Position numbers and translations under genes: made by a program. Positions 26,698 to 34,135 of a stretch of 64,000 nt of DNA are shown piece after piece (the first letter of the stretch is position 1; each line of letters opens with the position of its first letter). The stretch is from Microbacterium sp. Root553 (lineage in GTDB: Bacteria; Actinomycetota; Actinomycetes; Actinomycetales; Microbacteriaceae), in contig NZ_LMFY01000001.1 in NCBI RefSeq assembly GCF_001426995.1, forward strand, positions 2,105,675-2,169,674. Reading direction: 5' to 3'. Under the pieces are notes generated by a model. It was not told the DNA's origin. It did no database searches and saw only the letters and a program-made list of their open reading frames with translations.

Positions 26698-27597
26698 TCA
26701 GCGGGGGAGAGAGATCAGCTCGCCGTCGGCCTCGGCCAGACCGTCGGCGATGAGGGAGTCGATGGCACGGTGTCGCTGCAGCGAGTCCGGCCACTCGGGC
26801 AACACGGATTCGAGCGACACCGAGTCCGGAGCCGCGTCGCGGAGGATCTTGAGCACCGCCCCGCGCGCCTGTCGATCCGAGCCTTCGAACGACGCCTGAC
26901 GGCGCCGCGCATCGCCGGTGTCCGGCCGACCGGCGGCGACCCAGGCGCAGCCCCCGAGGAGGGGGCAGGCCTCGCACCGGGGCGATCTCGAGGTGCACAC
27001 CGTCGCGCCGAGCTCCATCGCCGCGGCGTTGAACACGGCGGACTCTCCGACGTCCTCCGGCAGGAGCTCTTCCATGAGCACCAGATCTCGGCGGGACGGA
27101 GGTCCGGGCTGCGCCTGCCCGAGGACCGCCCGGGCCAGCACCCTGCGGGTGTTCGTGTCGACGACGGGGTGACGGTCGGCGTAGGCGAACACGGCGACCG
27201 CCCGTGCCGTGTAGTCGCCGATCCCGGACAGTCTCAGCAACGCCTCCACGTCGCGCGGCACGACGCCGTCGTGGCGTTCCGTGATCTCGACGGCCGCCCG
27301 GTGCAGCCAGAGTGCACGGCGGGGATAGCCGAGGTTGGCCCACTGCTGCACGACCTCGGCCGTCGTCGCCGCGGCGAGGGCCGACGGCGTGGGCCAGCGA
27401 GCGAGCCATGCCTCCAGATGCGGGATCACTCGATTCACCGGTGTCTGCTGCAGCATGAACTCGCTGACCAGCGTCCCCCAGGCGCCGAACTCGTCGTGGA
27501 ACTCCGACCGTCTCCACGGGAGGTCGCGCGCGGCGTCGCGGTACCACCGGGCCAGAGGCATCGTCACGGCATCGGCGGGAGGGGGAGTCGAGCGCAC
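26698..27597 (-). CDS. mutY: A/G-specific adenine DNA glycosylase
   Basis: A 299-residue base-excision repair enzyme that removes adenine opposite 8-oxoguanine. Catalytic E46 lies in SEFMLQQT, the helix-hairpin-helix is LRLSGIGDYTARAV near 121-134, and D147 lies in VVDTNTRR. The [4Fe-4S] ligands are C201, C208, C211 and C217. The C-terminal MutT-like 8-oxoG recognition domain is reduced or absent, as in other actinobacterial short forms. It has a GTG start with a TAGGCT box 6 nt upstream, divergent from truB. Confidence 0.94.
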   Translation of the reverse strand: MRSTPPPADAVTMPLARWYRDAARDLPWRRSEFHDEFGAWGTLVSEFMLQQTPVNRVIPHLEAWLARWPTPSALAAATTAEVVQQWANLGYPRRALWLHRAAVEITERHDGVVPRDVEALLRLSGIGDYTARAVAVFAYADRHPVVDTNTRRVLARAVLGQAQPGPPSRRDLVLMEELLPEDVGESAVFNAAAMELGATVCTSRSPRCEACPLLGGCAWVAAGRPDTGDARRRQASFEGSDRQARGAVLKILRDAAPDSVSLESVLPEWPDSLQRHRAIDSLIADGLAEADGELISLPR

Positions 27598-27603
27598 CTC
27601 GAC

Positions 27604-27609
27604 AGCCTA
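27604..27609 (-). promoter_or_regulatory. -10 box of mutY, leaderless type
   Basis: TAGGCT, then GTCGAG, then the GTG at 27597, minus strand. Confidence 0.65.
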
Positions 27610-27681
27610 GGCGAACGGTGCCGGGCAGTGACCGCCCCGACGACCCTCGATGTCCGTGCCGATGCGGGGTCGGCCGCACCG

Positions 27682-27687
27682 TAGGCT
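27682..27687 (+). promoter_or_regulatory. -10 box of truB, leaderless type
   Basis: TAGGCT, then TGAGAG, then the ATG at 27694. Confidence 0.65.
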
Positions 27688-27693
27688 TGAGAG

Positions 27694-28587
27694 ATGGTCT
27701 CGCCCGGCATCCTCCTCGTCGACAAGCCCGCTGGGCTGACCAGCCACGATGTCGTCGCCCGCACGCGGCGCGCCCTCGGCACCCGCAAGGTCGGGCACGC
27801 CGGCACGCTCGATCCGATGGCCACGGGGCTGCTCGTGATCGGTGTCGAAGGAGCCACGCGACTGCTGACGTTCATCGTCGGCGCGGACAAGACATACGAG
27901 GCGACGATCCGACTCGGACAGACCACGGGAACCGACGACGCGGACGGCGAGGTCCTGACCCGCGCCCCCGAGCAGGCCTGGGCCGCGGTGACCCCCGAGC
28001 GCGTGGCCGCCGGCATCGCATCGCTCACCGGTGCGATCTCCCAGGTCCCGAGCTCCGTGTCCGCGATCAAGGTCGACGGACGCCGTGCCTACGATCGTGT
28101 TCGCGACGGCGAGGAGGTCGTCCTCGCCGCGCGCGAGGTCACCGTCTCCCGGTTCGATGTCCTCGCAGAGCGCCGCGGTGAGGGCTTCCTCGACCTCGAT
28201 GTCGTCGTCGACTGCTCCTCGGGCACCTACATCCGCTCGCTGGCCCGCGATCTGGGTGCCGACCTCGGCGTCGGCGGTCACCTGACGGCGCTGCGCCGCA
28301 CGCGCGTCGGGGACTTCGACGTCGCGGATGCCGTGCAGATCGAGAAGGCGACGGAGTCCGCGCTGCTCACCCCTGCGGCCGCAGCCGTGCGCGTGCTCGA
28401 TGCCCTGCGGGTGTCGGGCGACGAGGCACGCGACCTCCGGCACGGCAAACGGCTCGCACAGCAGGCCGTGCGCCTGAACGGGGCGCTCGCTGCCGCGATC
28501 GATGAGGATGATGTCCTCGTCGGCGTGGTCGAGAAGCGCGGCGCCGACCTGAAGAGCGTCATGAACATGCCCGAGGTGCAGCGATGA
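27694..28587 (+). CDS. truB: tRNA pseudouridine-55 synthase
   Basis: A 297-residue enzyme that makes pseudouridine at position 55 in the T-loop of tRNAs. The catalytic Asp is D40 in GHAGTLDPMATG. LLVDKPAGLTSHDVV (7-21) and CSSGTYIRSLARDLG (about 173-187) are the other family blocks. A small C-terminal domain follows. Its stop codon overlaps the ATG of the next gene (ATGA), so the two are translationally coupled. It probably forms an operon through ribF. Confidence 0.95.
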   Translation: MVSPGILLVDKPAGLTSHDVVARTRRALGTRKVGHAGTLDPMATGLLVIGVEGATRLLTFIVGADKTYEATIRLGQTTGTDDADGEVLTRAPEQAWAAVTPERVAAGIASLTGAISQVPSSVSAIKVDGRRAYDRVRDGEEVVLAAREVTVSRFDVLAERRGEGFLDLDVVVDCSSGTYIRSLARDLGADLGVGGHLTALRRTRVGDFDVADAVQIEKATESALLTPAAAAVRVLDALRVSGDEARDLRHGKRLAQQAVRLNGALAAAIDEDDVLVGVVEKRGADLKSVMNMPEVQR

Positions 28588-28952
28588 TCCTGTGGCTCAC
28601 TCTCGCGCAGGTGGCCGTCGCGGTCGTCGCGGGTCTCTTCTGCCTCGTCGCCGGGCTCGCAGGCAGGCGTCCGAGCGACTACTCGGTGGGTGCTCTCGCC
28701 CTCGTCGAGCTGCTGCTGATCGTGCAGGTGGTCGTCGCCATCGTCGCACCGCTCGCGGGCAACCCTCCCACCGGCGATCTGCTCGAATACTGGGTCTACC
28801 TCGTCTCGGCCGTGCTGCTGCCGATCGGCGCCGTGCTCTGGGCTCTCATGGAGCGCAGCCGCTGGAGCACCGTCATCCTCGGGGTCGCCGCGCTCGCCGT
28901 CGCGATCATGGTGTGGCGCATGCACGTCATCTGGACGATCCAGATCGCCTGA
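28584..28952 (+). CDS. Small four-helix membrane protein between truB and ribF
   Basis: A 122-residue protein with about four hydrophobic segments (near 5-22, 33-52, 72-90 and 94-112) and little else. The ATG overlaps the truB stop by 4 nt. I do not recognise the function. Conservation of position with truB and ribF in related genomes would be needed to suggest a role. Confidence 0.75.
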   Translation: MILWLTLAQVAVAVVAGLFCLVAGLAGRRPSDYSVGALALVELLLIVQVVVAIVAPLAGNPPTGDLLEYWVYLVSAVLLPIGAVLWALMERSRWSTVILGVAALAVAIMVWRMHVIWTIQIA

Positions 28953-29000
28953 GCCGCTGGGGCGCTGCCGTGGCGCGCATCTCGTGCCCCGGCCCGGAAC

Positions 29001-29006
29001 TAGAAT
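29001..29006 (+). promoter_or_regulatory. Possible -10 box before the 29017 gene
   Basis: TAGAAT, 10 nt before the ATG at 29017. This would give a leader of about 4 nt. It could be an internal promoter for the membrane protein and ribF. Confidence 0.45.
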
Positions 29007-29016
29007 GGGTGGCGCT

Positions 29017-29463
29017 ATGAGCACCACCGTCCCCACCTCCCGGATGACCGGCATCGGCCGCGTCCTCGTGATCGTCTACGCCGTGATGGCACTGGCCGCG
29101 ACCGGTCGGAGCTTCGTGCAGATCTTCCGACAGTTCGACGAGGCGCCGGTGGCGTACGCGCTCTCGGCACTCGCCGCCGCCGTGTACATCCTCGCGACGC
29201 TCGCCCTCGTGCTCGCCGGCCGTCGCGGCTGGTACGTCGTGGCCTGGGTGGCGATCGTGTTCGAGCTCGCCGGCGTGCTGGTGGTCGGGGCACTGAGCAT
29301 CTTCCTCCCCGATCTGTTCCCGCACGACACCGTGTGGTCGATGTTCGGTCGCGGGTACCTGTTCATCCCGCTGGTCCTGCCGGTGTTCGGCATCTGGTGG
29401 CTCCGCACCCACCGGCCGGTCGAGAGGACCGCGGCACGGGCGTCCGTCGAGGTCGGCGCGTGA
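29017..29463 (+). CDS. Small membrane protein preceding ribF
   Basis: A 148-residue protein with four hydrophobic segments (near 12-28, 43-65, 68-92 and 104-125) and a basic C-terminal end. ATG 29017 is preferred to upstream in-frame codons because of the -10 box at 29001. Its TGA overlaps the GTG of ribF by 4 nt. The function is not recognised. The topology fits a transporter accessory or an uncharacterised integral membrane protein. Confidence 0.72.
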   Translation: MSTTVPTSRMTGIGRVLVIVYAVMALAATGRSFVQIFRQFDEAPVAYALSALAAAVYILATLALVLAGRRGWYVVAWVAIVFELAGVLVVGALSIFLPDLFPHDTVWSMFGRGYLFIPLVLPVFGIWWLRTHRPVERTAARASVEVGA

Positions 29464-30410
29464 TCGTCTTCCGCGACCCGAACGAGGTTCCGAACGACTT
29501 CGGCGCCTCCGCCGTCGCGATCGGCAAGTTCGACGGGGTGCACGCGGGACACCGCGCGGTCATCCGCCGCCTGACGGAGGTCGCCGCCGAGTCCGGTCTG
29601 CGCACCGTCGCGGTCACGTTCGACCGGAACCCGCTCGCGGTGCTCCGCCCCGATCGGTGTCCCGAGAACGTGGTCACGGTCGACCGCAAGCTCGAGCTGC
29701 TCGGTGAGCTGGCTCTCGACGCCACCCTTCTGCTGACCTTCGACGCGGAGTTCGCCTCCCGCAGTGCCGAGGACTTCGTCACCGGCATCCTCGTCGATGC
29801 GCTCCGGGTCTCGACCGTGCTGGTGGGCGAGGATTTCCGATTCGGCCGCGGTGGAGAGGGCACGCCGGCGCTGCTTCGGGAACTCGGGCCGCGGCACGGG
29901 TTCACGGTGGAGGTGGTCGACGACGTCTTCCTCGACGGCTCCGACCGCCGGGTGTCCTCGACCTGGATCCGGGAGCTGCTGATGGCCGGAGACGTGACGG
30001 CCGCCGCGCGGGTGCTCGATCGCAACGTCGACGTGCGCGGCGAGGTCGTGCACGGTCTCAAGCGCGGCCGCGAGCTGGGCTTCCCGACCGCCAACCTCTC
30101 GGCATCCGTCGACTCCTTCGTGCCGGCGGACGGTGTGTACGCGGGGTGGCTGATCGATCACGTGACCGGCATCCGTCATCGTTCCGCGATCTCGGTGGGC
30201 ACCAACCCCACCTTCGACGACGTGCTCGAGCGTCAGGTCGAGGCCCACGTCATCGGCGAGACGGACCTCGATCTCTACGGTCATGACGTGACCGTCGAGT
30301 TCGTGAGCCGTCTGCGCGGCATGGTGGCCTTCGAGGGCATCGGGAAGCTCAAGGATCAGATGGCCGCCGACGTCGACGACGCGGAGCGCGTGCTCGCCGC
30401 GGCACGCTGA
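29460..30410 (+). CDS. ribF: Bifunctional riboflavin kinase/FMN adenylyltransferase
   Basis: A 316-residue enzyme that converts riboflavin to FMN and then FAD. The N-terminal adenylyltransferase has IGKFDGVHAGHRAVI near 20-35 and RVSSTWIRELL near 163. The C-terminal kinase domain has KRGRELGFPTANL near 200-213 and the FMN-binding GTNPTF near 247. The GTG start overlaps the previous stop. The truB-ribF association is common. Confidence 0.95.
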   Translation: MIVFRDPNEVPNDFGASAVAIGKFDGVHAGHRAVIRRLTEVAAESGLRTVAVTFDRNPLAVLRPDRCPENVVTVDRKLELLGELALDATLLLTFDAEFASRSAEDFVTGILVDALRVSTVLVGEDFRFGRGGEGTPALLRELGPRHGFTVEVVDDVFLDGSDRRVSSTWIRELLMAGDVTAAARVLDRNVDVRGEVVHGLKRGRELGFPTANLSASVDSFVPADGVYAGWLIDHVTGIRHRSAISVGTNPTFDDVLERQVEAHVIGETDLDLYGHDVTVEFVSRLRGMVAFEGIGKLKDQMAADVDDAERVLAAAR

Positions 30411-30459
30411 CGGGATTCCGACTCTCCTGCGATGTTCCGCGTCCTCCGGCGTGATGGCA

Positions 30460-30465
30460 TAGGAT
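30460..30465 (+). promoter_or_regulatory. -10 box of the SNF2 helicase gene
   Basis: TAGGAT. The coding start is at 30613, so the mRNA would have a leader of about 140 nt. I see no clear structure or gene in the 200 bp between ribF and this helicase. Confidence 0.4.
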
Positions 30466-30612
30466 TGGCGTCGGTGGTTCACGGTCCTCGCGTCAGTCGT
30501 GTCGACGATCACCGGAATCACCGTTCGTACGGTCCTGGCTCACGCCACACGCGGACATCGAGAACGGCCTCTGCATCCCCGGGATGCTTCGGCCTTCACG
30601 CTCAGGAGGAGC

Positions 30613-32757
30613 ATGCCGACCACGGCAACCGCCGCATCGCGGCGCAAGAAGACGTCTCGTCGCGATGACGAGGCACCACTCATCCCGATCCTCGCGCGCA
30701 AGGTGCGCGAGATCGAGGCGAAGTCCCAGCGCGGAAAGCTCGGCCCGACCAATCGGGTCAAGTTCCAGGTGATCGCCTTCCTGGTGCGCGAGGAGCGCGC
30801 CAGGGTGAAGGCGGACACCGAGATCGTCGATTCCGCCAGGGCGGAGCTGCTCAAGCGGCTCGACGGCGTGGCGACGATCCTGGCGAAGACCGCGGCGCGC
30901 GACACCTCACTGATCCAGCTGCTCGAGGCGGATCAGGCGACGTCGCCGGTGGCGAAGCGCATGCGTCGCGACTGGCTGCTCGAATCGGGTGCGGAGCTCG
31001 CGCCCGAGGAACTGATCATCGCGGACGTCGCTCCGGTGCAGACGCCCGTCGTCTCCGCGGCGATCGCCGAGCGCCAGGTCACGCCGCCGTCCGTCGAGGC
31101 GCGCCAGCTCGCCAACCCGTTCCTGGTGCCCGACCTCACGCCTCGCGCGGCCACCACGCCCCGCCGTCGTCTGGACGGCTGGGAGCTCATGGGCCCGCTG
31201 TACAAGTCGTTCGAGACGGGAGCCGGGGGAGGGGCGGCCAGCATGGATCTGCCTCCCGCGCCCGAGTACGACCACCTCTCGCCCAAGGGGCTCGAGATCA
31301 TGGTGCACCAGTCCCGGTTCCTCGAGGCCGTGCGAGAGGGCCATCGGAGCTTCCTGCTCGCCGATGAGCCCGGCCTGGGCAAGACCGCGCAGTCGGTGCT
31401 GGCCGCCTCCGTCGCCGGGGCCTACCCGCTGCTGGTCGTCGTGCCCAACGTCGTGAAGATGAACTGGGCCCGCGAGGTCGAGCGGTGGACGCCGCAGCGG
31501 CGCGCGACGGTGATCCAGGGCGACGGAGCGGACATCGACGCCTTCGCCGACATCTTCATCGTGAACTATGAGATCCTCGACCGGCACATGTCGTGGCTCG
31601 CCTCGATCGGACTGCGGGGCATGGTCGTCGACGAAGCGCACTTCATCAAGAACCTCAGCTCGCAGCGTTCGCAGAACGTGCTGTCGCTCGCCAACCGGGT
31701 GCGCGAGCGCACCCCGGGCGGAAAGCCGCTCATGCTGGCGCTCACCGGAACCCCGCTCATCAACGACGTCGAGGACTTCGACGCGATCTGGCGCTTCCTC
31801 GGCTGGACCACGGGCGAGAAGCCCGGACCGGAGCTGATGGAGAAGCTCGACGCGACCGGGTTCACGCCGGCCGACAAGGCCTTCTATCCCGAGGCGCGTG
31901 AAGCGGTGATCTCGATGGGGATCGTCCGTCGGAAGAAAAAGGACGTCGCCGCCGATCTGCCGGACAAGCTCATCGCCGATCTGCCCGTGCAGCTCGACGA
32001 CGAGTTCGGGCGCAGCATCCGCCAGGCGGAGCGCGAGCTGGGCGAGCGGCTCGCCGCGCGCTACCGTCGCATCCTCGAGGCCCGCGGCGACCGCGGGCTC
32101 GCGCCGGGGGAGATCGACGACGACATCGTGCGTCTCGTCTCGCAGAACGAACTCGAGGAGTCCAAGGCCGCGGGAACCGGGGGCGACAACGTCTTCACCA
32201 TGGTCCGCCGGATCGGACAGGCCAAGGCGCATCTCGCCGCGGACTACGCCGCTCAGCTGCAGCGCTCCGTAGGCAAGGTCGTGTTCTTCGCGAAGCACAT
32301 CGACGTGATGGATCAGGCGGAGGCGCACTTCGCGTCTGTCGGGATCCGTGCGGTGTCGATCCGTGGAGATCAGACCACGACGACGCGCCAGCAGGCGATC
32401 GACGACTTCAACGGCGATCCGGGAGTCGGCATCGCCGTCTGCTCGCTCACCGCGGCGGGTGTGGGCCTCAACCTGCAGGCCGCATCGAACGTCGTGCTCG
32501 CGGAGCTCTCGTGGACGGCCGCCGAGCAGACGCAGGCGATCGACCGCGTGCACCGAATCGGTCAGGACGAGCCGGTGACCGCCTGGCGGATCATCGCGGC
32601 GCACACGATCGACGCGAAGATCGCGGAGCTCATCGACCAGAAGCAGGGGCTCGCCGCCCGTGCACTCGATGGCGAGGCCATGGACCAGGCTGCGGCAGAG
32701 CCCGTGCAGCTCGGTGCGCTCATGCACCTGCTCCGGGAGACGCTCGCCACCTCCTGA
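30613..32757 (+). CDS. SNF2-family DEAD/DEAH-box ATPase
   Basis: A 714-residue double-stranded-DNA translocase-type protein. Residues 1-20 are basic, and the N-terminal region has no recognised fold. The ATPase core begins with DEPGLGKTAQS (Walker A near 252-258) and DEAH near 340-343. The helicase-C half has VVFFAKHIDVMDQAE, AAGVGLNLQAA and QAIDRVHRIGQ. The start is the ATG after CAGGAGGAG, so 38 upstream in-frame codons are untranslated. It may remodel protein-DNA complexes or act in repair. No restriction genes adjoin, so a defence role has no support. Confidence 0.88.
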   Translation: MPTTATAASRRKKTSRRDDEAPLIPILARKVREIEAKSQRGKLGPTNRVKFQVIAFLVREERARVKADTEIVDSARAELLKRLDGVATILAKTAARDTSLIQLLEADQATSPVAKRMRRDWLLESGAELAPEELIIADVAPVQTPVVSAAIAERQVTPPSVEARQLANPFLVPDLTPRAATTPRRRLDGWELMGPLYKSFETGAGGGAASMDLPPAPEYDHLSPKGLEIMVHQSRFLEAVREGHRSFLLADEPGLGKTAQSVLAASVAGAYPLLVVVPNVVKMNWAREVERWTPQRRATVIQGDGADIDAFADIFIVNYEILDRHMSWLASIGLRGMVVDEAHFIKNLSSQRSQNVLSLANRVRERTPGGKPLMLALTGTPLINDVEDFDAIWRFLGWTTGEKPGPELMEKLDATGFTPADKAFYPEAREAVISMGIVRRKKKDVAADLPDKLIADLPVQLDDEFGRSIRQAERELGERLAARYRRILEARGDRGLAPGEIDDDIVRLVSQNELEESKAAGTGGDNVFTMVRRIGQAKAHLAADYAAQLQRSVGKVVFFAKHIDVMDQAEAHFASVGIRAVSIRGDQTTTTRQQAIDDFNGDPGVGIAVCSLTAAGVGLNLQAASNVVLAELSWTAAEQTQAIDRVHRIGQDEPVTAWRIIAAHTIDAKIAELIDQKQGLAARALDGEAMDQAAAEPVQLGALMHLLRETLATS

Positions 32758-32775
32758 GCGAAGCAGTCCTCCGAG

Positions 32776-32809
32776 ATCGGCGTCAAGAACCACGGTTCTT
32801 GACGCCGAT
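32776..32809. terminator. Perfect inverted repeat after the SNF2 gene
   Basis: Two 16-nt arms (ATCGGCGTCAAGAACC and its exact complement) are separated by 2 nt. They lie 18 bp after the SNF2 stop codon. The likely role is a terminator, although the U-tract is poor (TTTCG). Confidence 0.65.
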
Positions 32810-32918
32810 TTCGCGCCGTACAGGGCGTGATCGCGAATATTCGGGAGATCGTGGCCGAACCTCGGGCAAGATCCGCGGTTTTCCTCCTCTCGAATGGCGC
32901 CCGCACGTCGCAGACCGA

Positions 32919-32924
32919 TAGTGT
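32919..32924 (+). promoter_or_regulatory. -10 box of pfkA
   Basis: TAGTGT, about 55 nt before the ATG. GAGG lies 5 nt upstream of the ATG, so this mRNA has a leader. Confidence 0.4.
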
Positions 32925-32978
32925 CGATCGCAGGCACCGTCGCCTGTTCCCTTTCCCCTGAACCCGTCTGAGGCAAGC

Positions 32979-34007
32979 ATGAAGATCGGCATTCTGACGA
33001 GCGGCGGCGACTGCCCCGGACTCAACGCGGTCATCCGCGGCATCGTGCTCAAGGGCACCACCACGTACGATCTCGAGTTCGTCGGCATCCGCGACGGATG
33101 GCGCGGAGTCGTCGACGGCGACTTCTTCCCGCTCACCCGTCACGAGGTCAAGGGACTCTCGAAGGTCGGCGGCACGATCCTCGGCACGAGCCGGACGAAC
33201 CCGTACGAGGGGGAGCGCGGCGGAGCGGAGAACATCGCCAAGACCCTGTACGGCCACAAGATCGACGGAATCATCGCGATCGGCGGCGAGGGGACCCTGG
33301 CCGCGGCCGACCGTCTCGCGAAAGACGGCATCAACGTCATCGGCGTGCCCAAGACGATCGACAACGACCTGCGGGCGACCGACTACTCCTTCGGCTTCGA
33401 CACCGCGGTGAACATCGCCACGGACGCCATGGATCGACTGCGCACCACGGGCGACTCCCACCAGCGCTGCATGGTCGCCGAAGTCATGGGACGTCACGTC
33501 GGATGGATCGCGCTGCACGCCGGCATGGCTGCGGGCGCCCACGCGATCTGCATCCCCGAGGTCCCGATGTCGATCGACGACATCTGCGATCTCGTCTCGA
33601 GCGCCCATGATCGCGGTCGCGCCCCGCTGGTCGTGGTGTCCGAGGGCTTCAAGCTGCTCGGCATGGACGAGGCCTTCAGCGACAAGGGCCTGGATGCCTT
33701 CAACCGCCCGCGTCTCGGCGGCATCGGCGATCAGCTCGCCCCGGCCATCGAGCGGATCACCGGCATCGAGACGCGTGCGACGATCCTCGGCCACATCCAG
33801 CGCGGCGGCTCCCCGTCGGCATTCGACCGCGTGCTCGCCACGCGCCTCGGTCTGCACGCCGCAGACGCGATCGTCGAGGGCTCCTGGGGACAGATGGTCG
33901 CCATGCAGGGCACCGACATCGTGCGGGTCCCGTTCGCCGAGGCGCTGGGCGAGCTCAACACGGTTCCGCGCAGCCGGTACGACGAGGCCGCGGCGCTCTT
34001 CGGCTGA
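32979..34007 (+). CDS. pfkA: 6-phosphofructokinase, ATP-type residue with Lys at position 124
   Basis: A 342-residue glycolytic enzyme. The ATP/PPi discriminator reads GGEGT at 102-106 (Gly at the E. coli 104 position) and PKTIDND at 124-130, with catalytic D128. Gly at the first position indicates use of ATP. Lys at the second is common in actinobacterial ATP enzymes and by itself does not mean PPi use. HIQRGGSPSAFDR near 267 binds the sugar phosphate. A GAGG motif precedes the ATG. Its stop codon lies inside a 17-bp tandem repeat. Confidence 0.95.
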   Translation: MKIGILTSGGDCPGLNAVIRGIVLKGTTTYDLEFVGIRDGWRGVVDGDFFPLTRHEVKGLSKVGGTILGTSRTNPYEGERGGAENIAKTLYGHKIDGIIAIGGEGTLAAADRLAKDGINVIGVPKTIDNDLRATDYSFGFDTAVNIATDAMDRLRTTGDSHQRCMVAEVMGRHVGWIALHAGMAAGAHAICIPEVPMSIDDICDLVSSAHDRGRAPLVVVSEGFKLLGMDEAFSDKGLDAFNRPRLGGIGDQLAPAIERITGIETRATILGHIQRGGSPSAFDRVLATRLGLHAADAIVEGSWGQMVAMQGTDIVRVPFAEALGELNTVPRSRYDEAAALFG

Positions 34008-34068
34008 ACACGGCACTCGGCTGAACACGGCACTCGGCTGAACACGGGACTCGCCCGAACGCGGGATG
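34001..34068 (+). repeat. 17-bp tandem repeat at the 3' end of pfkA
   Basis: The unit CGGCTGAACACGGCACT is repeated exactly at 34001 and 34018, with one change at 34035 and with several changes at 34052. The first copy contains the last codon and stop of pfkA. Confidence 0.85.
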
Positions 34069-34109
34069 CGTCGAAGCGGAGCATCCTGAGTCCGGACCGT
34101 CGTCCTGAT

Positions 34110-34133
34110 CCCGCGGGGTGCCCACCCCGCGGG
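34110..34133. terminator. Terminator between pfkA and the convergent S9 peptidase
   Basis: An 11-bp GC-rich stem (CCCGCGGGGTG and complement) with a 2-nt spacer lies between convergent genes. Confidence 0.65.
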
Positions 34134-34135
34134 TC

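Noticed and set aside
30613..32757. SNF2 helicase as part of a DISARM or other phage-defence system
   Set aside because: There is no methyltransferase, phospholipase D, DUF1998 or restriction gene next to it. The neighbours are ribF and pfkA.
32979..34007. pfkA as a pyrophosphate-dependent enzyme because of Lys in PKTIDND
   Set aside because: The first discriminator position is Gly (GGEGT), which indicates ATP. Many actinobacterial ATP enzymes have the same Gly/Lys pair.
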